From positions 275,570 through 339,569 of the forward strand of contig BPGV01000001.1 of the NCBI GenBank assembly GCA_026003215.1: a stretch of DNA of 64,000 bases, written 5' to 3'. Positions 57,522 through 64,000 of this stretch are shown one piece after another (the stretch's first letter is position 1; each line of letters begins with the position of its first letter). The DNA is from Bacteroidia bacterium (GTDB taxonomy: Bacteria > Bacteroidota > Bacteroidia > SpSt-205). The notes below the pieces were generated by a model. The model ran no database searches and had not been told where the DNA came from. It saw only the letters and a program-made list of their open reading frames with translations. The position numbers and the translations under genes are program-made.

Positions 57522-60185
57522 TTACTGCCAGAGGAGGCGGAAGGCCTTCGTACCCTCAGACGTCTCCACTTGGAGGAAGTAGAGGCCTGCCGCTACGGGC
57601 GACGGGATTTCTATGCTACCCTCAGCGGTGAGCGCTTGGTGAGAAAAGAGTATCCGTCCTGCAGCATCTATTAGCCGGAAAGTCGGCTGCCCCTCAGGGA
57701 AGCTCCACAGCACCAAGGCCGGCTCGCCCAAGGCATAGGGTCGCTGGGCTACCTGCACGTAGCTGCCCTCAGGAAGGAGCACCACCTCAGCGGTATTGCT
57801 CATGAGGACGGTACCGCTGGGGAGGACCTGCGAGACCTGGTAGAAGTATCGCCCGGGCGCCAGCCCCTGGTCCTCATAGGTGTAAGCCTCACCTTCCAGA
57901 ATATGGATAGTGTGCCACTCCCCTTCTGCGCGCCGCATGAGGTAGAAGCGCTGCGCTGCGTCTCGGGTATTGACCGCCCAGCCCAAGGCCACGGCATCCG
58001 GCCGGCTGCGCTGCGCACGCAGGAGCACATCCAGCGCGGACAAGACACAGGTCACCGTAAAACGCCGTGTAGTAGTGTGGCAGCACCCCTGAAAAGGCTC
58101 GCACAACGTAAACTGCACCGTATACTCTCCCGGCGCAGGGAAGGTCACCGTAAGCGAGTTTAGCGAGCTGGCCCCCGGCCCCTGCGCTTGCAAGTACGGC
58201 GGCAAGTCCATCAGCCAATACGAAAAGTGCCCACACGCCGCCGCCTGACAGGTAAAAGGAAAACACTCACTATTCACATCACACGCGAAAACGCATGACC
58301 CACCGCAGGAGCGCACATACTGGGAGCAGGAGGGGTTGAGGGTGACGTTTTGCCCGGCGCAGAAGGGATTAGGGGTATAGGTAAAGCAGGCGGTAGGCGC
58401 CCGCCGCACAGTGACGGTAAAAGTATTCGTAGCGTCCGGGCAGCCGGCCCCATAGCTTACCCGTACGCAGTAGGTAGTGGTACTCGTCGGAGCGACGGTA
58501 ATCTGATTAGCCGTAGGGCCGCTGGCTATGGGCGTACCCGAGCAGCTTCCATTGGCGTACCAGGTGTAGTTTTGGGGGGTAGGGCCATTCACGTTGGCGG
58601 TGAGGGTGGTGCGTGACCCCCGACAGATGGTCGTATCCGTAGCCGAGATATTCACACTCCCCGTGATAGCGTTGAGGGTGATACCAAAGTCCGAGTTGTT
58701 AGGGACGCAACCACCACAAGGGCTGCATATAGTATTTCCATCGGTGCCGGTCCTGATACGCAGGGTGTAGGTGGTGCCAGGATTGAGCGCAGCAGAGAGC
58801 GTAAGCTGCACCTGCTGGGTTGTAGTCTGTCCAGCGCCGCACCCTACCCCTGTGGCCGCTGTAATAGCAGGTGCCCCCGCCGGCGCGACAAACTGAAAAT
58901 CACTCCCATTTGCTGCGATAGAACTGCAAGCAATAGGCGCGTTGAAGTTCACAATCACGGTAGTCGAGCCGCACACATAGGTGAAGCTGGTAGGATTAGG
59001 GGTTTGGTTATTGACCACGACAGTGAAGCCGTATTGGGCTGTCTGCCGTACAGGGCAGGTATTGTCCTGCAGGGTCACATAAAAGGTGTAGGTCCCTGAG
59101 CTGGGCGGCGTCCAGCAAAACTGCCCGCTTGGCGTGGTGGTGTTATTGCCCGTAACGGTAAAAGTAGCTCCTGGGGGTAGGTTACTATAAGAGACCGAGA
59201 CGGGTTGGTTATCTGGGTCACGGAACTGGAGGCTAAAGCACTGGTTCACCCCCGGGCAGAAGTAGGCGGTATAGGTGCCGGGGTTAGCGGGGTTATACGG
59301 GTTAGCGGGCAGGGTGCCATTGACGGCGCTGGACTGGGGCGGCTGCCCGGTACAGTTTATTACGCGCACCTGCATATCCCGGAGGTATTCTCCGATGAGA
59401 TTGCCGCCTCGGTACTCGCGGATGAGGATACAGACGGGCCCCACCGCAAGGGCATTAGGGGTGAGGCACACCGTGCCGTTGGTGGTATTGACAGAAGGAG
59501 GCGCAGTGGCCGGCAAAGGATTGTTTCCGCTGCATCCCCCTGGACAGCTGCTATTGTAGGTCACGGGCGTATTGATGTCTGTGGAACGGCAGTTGGTCAG
59601 CGTCACTTGGAGTTGGTCTCCATCCGGGTCACTCATCCCCGGGTTAAAGCAAAAGTTCTGGTTATTACAGGTGAGCGCAGTAGGGGGATTGGTAAACTGC
59701 GGTGTGTTATTGCACGGAGCGGCTTGGGTATTGATGCGGGTGTAAATAAAGAAATCTTCGTCGGCGGACCCGGTGGTGATAGCGGAGTTTCGGCAGCAGT
59801 CGGAGAGGGATAAGACCCAATCACTACATGCTTGCAGCTGGATAGTGCCCTCATATACATGCTCCTCCCAGCCGTAGGGGCCCGAGCCTCCATTGCAGTT
59901 GCTTTGCTGGCCCGGACAGGTGGGCGTGATGTCTGTGACACTCACCCGGTTAAGCGTGAAAGTGGTATTCACATTACAGGAAGAAGACTGCCGCCGTATG
60001 GTAATAGTGCTGGGCTGACTGATGCCGGCACAATCCCGGTATATCCGTACGCGTATGCGATAAGTGGGGGGATTGGTACTTGGATTCAAGCACTCCAGCG
60101 TAATCTCGCCCCCCATCAGGTGCGAGGCATATACGTAGCTGACATTTACCAGAAGCAAGCCTAAGAGTAACCGAGTAGTCTTCAT
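57522..60185 (-). CDS. Large secreted Cys/Thr-rich protein with C-terminal sorting-like domain
   Basis: An 887-residue secreted protein. Signal peptide MKTTRLLLGLLLVNVSYVYA; then SHLMGGEITLECL and RVRIYRDCAGISQPSTI, the opening of a family found repeatedly in gliding Bacteroidota. It continues with many Cys pairs and Thr/Pro-rich Ig-like modules (FTVVVNNQTPNPTSFTYVCG, SVNISATDTTICRGSRTTL). A fibronectin-like segment (RDAAQRFYLMRRAEGEWHTI) and a terminal beta-sandwich (PTFRLIDAAGRILFSHQ, AGLYFLQVETSEGTKAF) match a T9SS type A signal. ATG 60185 lies 7 bases after its -7 box; the longer frame upstream passes through the promoter. Confidence 0.82.
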   Translation of the reverse strand: MKTTRLLLGLLLVNVSYVYASHLMGGEITLECLNPSTNPPTYRIRVRIYRDCAGISQPSTITIRRQSSSCNVNTTFTLNRVSVTDITPTCPGQQSNCNGGSGPYGWEEHVYEGTIQLQACSDWVLSLSDCCRNSAITTGSADEDFFIYTRINTQAAPCNNTPQFTNPPTALTCNNQNFCFNPGMSDPDGDQLQVTLTNCRSTDINTPVTYNSSCPGGCSGNNPLPATAPPSVNTTNGTVCLTPNALAVGPVCILIREYRGGNLIGEYLRDMQVRVINCTGQPPQSSAVNGTLPANPYNPANPGTYTAYFCPGVNQCFSLQFRDPDNQPVSVSYSNLPPGATFTVTGNNTTTPSGQFCWTPPSSGTYTFYVTLQDNTCPVRQTAQYGFTVVVNNQTPNPTSFTYVCGSTTVIVNFNAPIACSSIAANGSDFQFVAPAGAPAITAATGVGCGAGQTTTQQVQLTLSAALNPGTTYTLRIRTGTDGNTICSPCGGCVPNNSDFGITLNAITGSVNISATDTTICRGSRTTLTANVNGPTPQNYTWYANGSCSGTPIASGPTANQITVAPTSTTTYCVRVSYGAGCPDATNTFTVTVRRAPTACFTYTPNPFCAGQNVTLNPSCSQYVRSCGGSCVFACDVNSECFPFTCQAAACGHFSYWLMDLPPYLQAQGPGASSLNSLTVTFPAPGEYTVQFTLCEPFQGCCHTTTRRFTVTCVLSALDVLLRAQRSRPDAVALGWAVNTRDAAQRFYLMRRAEGEWHTIHILEGEAYTYEDQGLAPGRYFYQVSQVLPSGTVLMSNTAEVVLLPEGSYVQVAQRPYALGEPALVLWSFPEGQPTFRLIDAAGRILFSHQALTAEGSIEIPSPVAAGLYFLQVETSEGTKAFRLLWQ

Positions 60186-60192
60186 GTCATTG

Positions 60193-60200
60193 CAAAGGTA
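60193..60200 (-). promoter_or_regulatory. -7 box TACCTTTG for the large secreted protein
   Basis: Exact match 7 bases before the ATG at 60185. A second ATG lies only 2 bases after the box, but a TGA follows it two codons later. Confidence 0.58.
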
Positions 60201-60286
60201 AAAAATGCTCTTCACATCTATGCAATAGTACCTAAGAAAGACGCTTTTACAAAAACCCAAACTCTACTCGTCCTCCTCTTGAAGCG

Positions 60287-60294
60287 TATCTTTG
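60287..60294 (+). promoter_or_regulatory. -7 box TATCTTTG for uvrC
   Basis: Exact match 4 bases before the GTG at 60299. Confidence 0.62.
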
Positions 60295-60298
60295 CTCA

Positions 60299-62104
60299 GT
60301 GGAAGTGACGGCGGCGAAGGAAGCCCTACCCGACCTGCCGGGGGTGTATAAGTTCCTTAGTGCGCGAGGGGAAGTTATCTATGTAGGCAAGGCGCGCAGC
60401 CTCCGTAAGCGCGTGCTGAGTTACTTTACGCGGGCGGAGGACCCTGCCTGTGACTATAAGACCCGCCTTTTAGTACGGCACATTGCCCAAATAGAGTGGA
60501 TTGTCACCGACACCGAATGGGATGCCCTTCTTTTAGAAAATAACCTCATCAAGCACTACAAGCCCCGCTTCAACGTCCTACTCAAAGATGGCAAAACCTA
60601 TCCCTATTTGTGCATTACCGATGAGTCGTACCCCAGATTGCTCTTTGTGCGGCAAAAGATGTATCCGAACGCGCGCTACTATGGGCCTTTTCCCGGCGGA
60701 GGGATGCTCCGGGCCCTCATGGACCTCTTTCGGGGGATTTATAAGCTGCGGGACTGCGACCTAAAACTCACGCCGGCGGCTATTGCTGCGGGGAGGTTTC
60801 GGGCCTGTGTCAAATACCATATTGGCACCTGCGCAGGTCCTTGCATCGGCAAGCAATCCTATGAGGCTTATCAGGCTGCTGTAGAGGAGGTTAAGCTGCT
60901 CTTAGAAGGGCACTGGGAACGGGTACTATCCGCTTTAGAGCAGCAGCGGCAGCAAGCGGTCGCGGCCCTGGAGTTTGAGCGGGCACACGAGCTCAAAAAA
61001 CGACTGGAACAGCTGCGGGCCTACCAGCAACGCAGTATCGTAGCGGATGCGGCCTTAGGCGATGTGGAGGTAGTGAGTTTTGCAGTAGGGGTTCGGGCGG
61101 GGGTATGTCACCACCTGTCGGTACAAAAGGGGCGCGTGGTAGCCAGCCATACGTGGCAGTTTTCCGCCCGGGAGTGGGCCGAAGATCCTACTGAAGTCTT
61201 GGAGCGGGTATTGGGTGCGCTTGCCAGCGAGCAGGAAAATCTGGCTAACCAAGTCCTTTTGGATGGCTGGCCCCCAGAGGCTCCCCTACCTGAAACCCAC
61301 GCTTGGACTTTTCTTTTCCCCGAAGAGCCGGAGTGGCAAGCCTTAGCCACTCTCTGTCGCAAGACCGCTCTCACCCTCGTAGAGCAAAAGAACGCCTTTT
61401 TGGAGCAAAAGCTGGAGAAAAAACGTTCTACCCTGCGTGCCCTTCAAGAAGTCTTAGGCCTCCCTACCCTACCCTTACGCATTGAATGCATAGACAACTC
61501 TCATTTACAGGGTTCGCATGTGGTGTCGGCCGTCACCGTGTTTGTAGAAGGGGAGCCTCGCCGCAGCGAATACCGCCGCTATGTATGGGAGGATATCCAG
61601 GTAGGGGATGACTTTGCTATCATGCGGGCGGTGGTGCGGCGCCGCTATGAGAAGCGCCTACGAGAAGGGCTTCCGCTGCCCGACCTACTCCTGATTGATG
61701 GGGGCAAAGGTCAGCTTGCAGCGGCCCTACAAGCGCTGGGCGAAATAGGCCTCTCACTGCCCGTCTTCGCGCTGGCTAAGAAAAAAGAAGAGATTTTCGC
61801 GCCCGGCCGCGGGGAGCCTCTGTACATAGACAAGCGCAGTCCCATTTTGCGGCTTTTGCAGCAGATCCGGGATGAGACCCATGCCACGGCGGTGAGCTTC
61901 CATCGGCAGCGGCGCGATGCGGCTACCCTGCGCACGACGCTCCTCCAACTGCCTGGTGTGGGAGAAAAGTTAGCTGAAAAGCTGCTCCAGCGTTTTGGTT
62001 CGGTAGAGCGGCTAAGGACTGCCTCTGTAGAAGCGCTGGCAGAAGTGCTTGGCCAGCGCCGAGCAGAGAAAATTCATGCTCTCTTGCAAAATGGCACAGC
62101 CTAA
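60299..62104 (+). CDS. uvrC: Excinuclease ABC subunit C
   Basis: A 601-residue nucleotide-excision-repair nuclease that cuts on both sides of a lesion marked by UvrAB. N-terminal GIY-YIG domain (LPGVYKFLSARGEVIYVGKA, SLRKRVLSYF); a Cys-rich segment (FRACVKYHIGTCAGPCIGKQ); the UVR motif (EFERAHELKKRLEQLRAYQQ); the RNase-H-like C-terminal nuclease (IECIDNSHLQGSHVVSAVTV, LLLIDGGKGQLAAA, RDETHATAVSFHRQRR) and a helix-hairpin-helix tail (LLQLPGVGEKLAEKLLQRFG). GTG 60299 is 4 bases from its -7 box. The next gene overlaps its end by 14 bases. Confidence 0.95.
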   Translation: MEVTAAKEALPDLPGVYKFLSARGEVIYVGKARSLRKRVLSYFTRAEDPACDYKTRLLVRHIAQIEWIVTDTEWDALLLENNLIKHYKPRFNVLLKDGKTYPYLCITDESYPRLLFVRQKMYPNARYYGPFPGGGMLRALMDLFRGIYKLRDCDLKLTPAAIAAGRFRACVKYHIGTCAGPCIGKQSYEAYQAAVEEVKLLLEGHWERVLSALEQQRQQAVAALEFERAHELKKRLEQLRAYQQRSIVADAALGDVEVVSFAVGVRAGVCHHLSVQKGRVVASHTWQFSAREWAEDPTEVLERVLGALASEQENLANQVLLDGWPPEAPLPETHAWTFLFPEEPEWQALATLCRKTALTLVEQKNAFLEQKLEKKRSTLRALQEVLGLPTLPLRIECIDNSHLQGSHVVSAVTVFVEGEPRRSEYRRYVWEDIQVGDDFAIMRAVVRRRYEKRLREGLPLPDLLLIDGGKGQLAAALQALGEIGLSLPVFALAKKKEEIFAPGRGEPLYIDKRSPILRLLQQIRDETHATAVSFHRQRRDAATLRTTLLQLPGVGEKLAEKLLQRFGSVERLRTASVEALAEVLGQRRAEKIHALLQNGTA

Positions 62105-62372
62105 GTCTATGGGAGAGCTCCTACGGGCGTTTTTAGCGGGCAAGCTCTCCGGTACCCTCCCCTTTGAAGCACGACTTCAAGAGACCTGGAAGCGCCTCAT
62201 GGGGCCAGAGATTGCTGCAGCCACCGCCGCCGTACGGTATCGCCGAGGAAAAGTACTCGTGCAGCTTAACGACCCGCTTTTACGGGAAGAGCTTCGGTAC
62301 CATGTAGAGCGGCTTGCCGAAATGCTCCAAGCTGCCGGTTTTCCTGAGGTAAAGAAGGTAGAGGTTTGTTAG
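62091..62372 (+). CDS. DUF721 / DciA-like protein
   Basis: A 93-residue protein of the DUF721 family. DciA, of this family, is the ancestral loader or partner of the replicative helicase DnaB. It has the short Bacteroidota form: GELLRAFLAGKLSGTL, then the KH-like core ETWKRLMGPEIAAATAAVRY and the basic strand RRGKVLVQLNDPLLREELRY. ATG 62091 was chosen because MAQPKSMGELL is a normal start and the upstream part is uvrC sequence. It is coupled to uvrC by a 14-base overlap, and its stop overlaps the convergent acyltransferase stop by 4. DnaB itself is at 46739. Confidence 0.82.
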   Translation: MAQPKSMGELLRAFLAGKLSGTLPFEARLQETWKRLMGPEIAAATAAVRYRRGKVLVQLNDPLLREELRYHVERLAEMLQAAGFPEVKKVEVC

Positions 62373-62977
62373 AGGTTAGGTTTTTGCTCTTGGGGGTGGG
62401 CGGGGTGACCCCAGGCCCGGGTGAAAGGCGGGAGCGAGCGCAGTACTAAGCTACCCGCACCGACGATGCACCCTTCGCCCACTTCGGTGTAGGGGACCAC
62501 GATAGCGCCCGCGCCTATGAAGCAACTATCCCCAATCCCACTGCGGCAGGCCGCGATGGCCCCCGGCGAGAGGTGACAGTACGCCCCTATCCGAGCAAAA
62601 TGCTCTACGACAGCCCCGCTATTTATGATAGTATGGGGCCCGATTTCAGCACGGCTATGGACTACGGCTCCTGCGAGCACCACCACCCCCGGGGCCAATC
62701 GGGCAGAGGAAGATACATACGCCCGCGGATGGACAAGCGCTTCGGCAATAGGGTGCTTCACGCGAAGGGAAAGGTTACGCCGTATGGTATTGTCGGTGAT
62801 AGCTATGAGTAAAGGAACATCGGGCATGACGGAGGCGTCGTACGGGCCTAAGTGCTTTTCTTGGGGAAGGGTAAAAGGCCCCGGCCCATCGTCAAAAAAG
62901 CCTTCTACGGGTATGCCTTGGAGCTGACAGATCTCCCAAAGCCCCAAGGCGTGGTCTCCTGCGCCGTAAAGGATCAC
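62369..62977 (-). CDS. NeuD/PglD-type sugar O-acyltransferase
   Basis: A 202-residue left-handed beta-helix acetyltransferase of the NeuD/PglD family, which acetylates sialic-acid-like or bacillosamine sugars. The N-terminal Rossmann-like part (ILYGAGDHALGLWEICQLQG, LLIAITDNTIRRNL) is followed by hexapeptide repeats (VVVLAGAVVHSRAEIGPHTI, NSGAVVEHFARIGAYCHLSP with the catalytic His, CFIGAGAIVVPYTEVGEGCI) and ends GHPAHPQEQKPNL. It starts at GTG 62977, overlapping the dnaN stop (GTGA), so a surface-sugar enzyme is coupled to the replication clamp gene. No other sugar genes are near. Confidence 0.87.
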   Translation of the reverse strand: MILYGAGDHALGLWEICQLQGIPVEGFFDDGPGPFTLPQEKHLGPYDASVMPDVPLLIAITDNTIRRNLSLRVKHPIAEALVHPRAYVSSSARLAPGVVVLAGAVVHSRAEIGPHTIINSGAVVEHFARIGAYCHLSPGAIAACRSGIGDSCFIGAGAIVVPYTEVGEGCIVGAGSLVLRSLPPFTRAWGHPAHPQEQKPNL

Positions 62978-64000
62978 ATCATCAGCGGCATGGCTAAGAA
63001 GAGCGCTTCTGTAGGAGGCACTTGGGGGTCCGGTTCAATCAAGGCAGCCCGGCCCGGTGCTTCCATTCGCATCACAAACTCCGCCGACTCGAGGTGCTCT
63101 ATTACCCCGCCAATCACATTCTCACGAAAGGCAATCCGGAAGTCCGGCCCCTCGTACTCACAAGGGAGGGTTTCTTGACCGGAACGATTATGGATAAGGT
63201 CCTCCGCCTGGAGGGTAAGGGTGTTTCCCTCAAAGTGCATGCGGATAACGCCGGTAGTTTTGTCGCTCAAAACCCGCAAGCGGCGCAGCGCTTTGTGGAA
63301 ACTTTCCGTATTTATGCGGGCAGCATGCGGTGGATTTTTGGGTATGACGCTTTGGTAGTCAGGGTATTTCGCATCAATCAGACGGCACACCATATCTAAC
63401 ACTGGGTGATGGAAGAGGGCTTGCCCCTCGCCGGGGTGGAGAGTGAGCACATCCCCCGAAGGAAGGCTTTTGAATGCTTGCTGAAGGGATTGAAGGGCTC
63501 GCACAGGGAGAAGGAGTTTAGGCGCATGAGGGAGTCGTATGTCTTCTCTTTTGAGGCGGACGAGGGTATGGGCATCCGTCGCGACGAAGTGCGTATGGGT
63601 GCCTTCAAAGTCAAAGTAGATGCCTGTCAAGGCTATGCGGGCATCATCCCGGCTGGCGGCAAACCCCGTGCGCGAGATTACCTCGTCCAGGAGTTCTATG
63701 GGAAAGGAAACGCCCTCGGCTTCTTCCAGGGCGGGAAAGGCCGGAAACTCTTCCGCAGCTACGCCCCCAAACTCATACCGTCCGTAGGCCGACCCCACCG
63801 TTAAGGTCTGGTCTTTTTGGCTGAGGATGAGGGTGTCGTCTTCAGAAAAGCCTTTCAAGAGGTCAGCCAAAGGCTTAGGGGCAAAGGCCAGCTGCACACT
63901 GTCCCCTTCTTCGGGCACCACAGACAAGACCGTCCGCATGCTTATCTCTAAGTCGGTAGCCCGCAGTTCTACGGTATCTCCACTTTGCCGTAAAAGGATA
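62974..64000 (-). CDS. dnaN: DNA polymerase III beta clamp, 5' end outside window
   Basis: About 340 residues of the sliding clamp are visible; the N-terminus lies beyond base 64000. The frame is open upstream of the internal ATG at 63939 (reading GDTVELRATDLEISMRTVL, the standard beta-clamp domain I sequence), so that ATG is not the start. Next come FPIELLDEVISRTGFAAS, YFDFEGTHTHFVATDAHTLV, CRLIDAKYPDYQSVIP and the C-terminal end AMPLMM, close to the usual M-P-x-R/M-L tail. The clamp tethers polymerases and binds LigA, MutS and others. Its stop overlaps the GTG of the acyltransferase gene. Confidence 0.95.
   Translation of the reverse strand, partial: ILLRQSGDTVELRATDLEISMRTVLSVVPEEGDSVQLAFAPKPLADLLKGFSEDDTLILSQKDQTLTVGSAYGRYEFGGVAAEEFPAFPALEEAEGVSFPIELLDEVISRTGFAASRDDARIALTGIYFDFEGTHTHFVATDAHTLVRLKREDIRLPHAPKLLLPVRALQSLQQAFKSLPSGDVLTLHPGEGQALFHHPVLDMVCRLIDAKYPDYQSVIPKNPPHAARINTESFHKALRRLRVLSDKTTGVIRMHFEGNTLTLQAEDLIHNRSGQETLPCEYEGPDFRIAFRENVIGGVIEHLESAEFVMRMEAPGRAALIEPDPQVPPTEALFLAMPLMM

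Noticed and set aside
57900-59941. Plus-strand frames of 86-202 residues in the large secreted protein
   Set aside because: Antisense of Thr/Pro/Asn-rich coding sequence with no recognisable domain.
23013-64000. Replication origin suggested by recF, dnaX, dnaB, dnaN and dciA in one window
   Set aside because: The genes are scattered over 40 kb, dnaA is absent, and no cluster of DnaA boxes or AT-rich stretch was found.

Overview
The window looks like a compact chromosomal segment of a Bacteroidota bacterium. The support is: two clear type IX secretion (T9SS) C-terminal sorting domains plus a third probable one, a TonB-dependent receptor, DUF5686 and DUF4249 outer-membrane proteins, a PorE-like OmpA/PD40 protein, CdaA next to FolP, almost no Shine-Dalgarno sequences, and 24 copies of the Bacteroidota -7 promoter box TAnnTTTG in front of genes. 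Genes are tightly packed, with ATGA/GTGA overlaps inside operons and 4-base stop-codon overlaps between convergent genes. Short intergenes and small overlaps would suit a thermophile or streamlined lineage, but that is only a guess. No insertion sequence, phage, CRISPR array or plasmid gene was seen.

Layout: 1-2078 holds the tail of a short-chain dehydrogenase, a Sua5/YrdC protein and an outer-membrane barrel. 2106-13797 is a division and cell-wall operon (mraZ-rsmH-ftsL-ftsI-murE-mraY-murD) that continues into a CHAD-like protein and a large TPR protein instead of ftsW/murG/murC. 13829-14325 is a CAU tRNA fused head-to-tail with an OsmC-like gene. 14328-20688 holds serine dehydratase, an LtaS-like sulfatase and a leftward operon (methyltransferase, Nudix, folP, cdaA, SDR). 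20728-28017 holds a DUF5686 protein, recF, and a coupled trio of pyruvate dehydrogenase E1-alpha, LysM-bearing PP2C phosphatase and Hanks-type kinase. 28014-38304 is leftward envelope genes (TonB receptor, AsmA-like protein, T9SS cargo, DUF218). 38353-46395 holds dnaX with an A9 recoding site, an oligopeptide ABC transporter and nuoD. 46452-50461 holds a small lipoprotein, dnaB, a DUF4249 lipoprotein and mnmE. 50565-60185 holds two secreted T9SS-type proteins, tRNA-Asp fused to ligA, and a PorE-like protein. 60299-64000 holds uvrC, a DciA-like gene, a NeuD-like acyltransferase and most of dnaN.

The main observations are: (1) the TAnnTTTG box ends 3-5 bases before the start codon in 16 of 22 protein-gene cases and exactly 4 bases before it in 11, which predicts widespread leaderless mRNAs; (2) both tRNA genes run directly into a protein gene, so tRNA 3'-end processing would itself create a leaderless mRNA; (3) dnaX has an A9 slip site two codons before the stop, with a 148-codon extension in the -1 frame; (4) E1-alpha, phosphatase and kinase are translationally coupled; (5) seven conserved genes are each broken by one extra base, mostly in homopolymers, which looks more like sequence error than biology, whereas dnaX needs the opposite shift.
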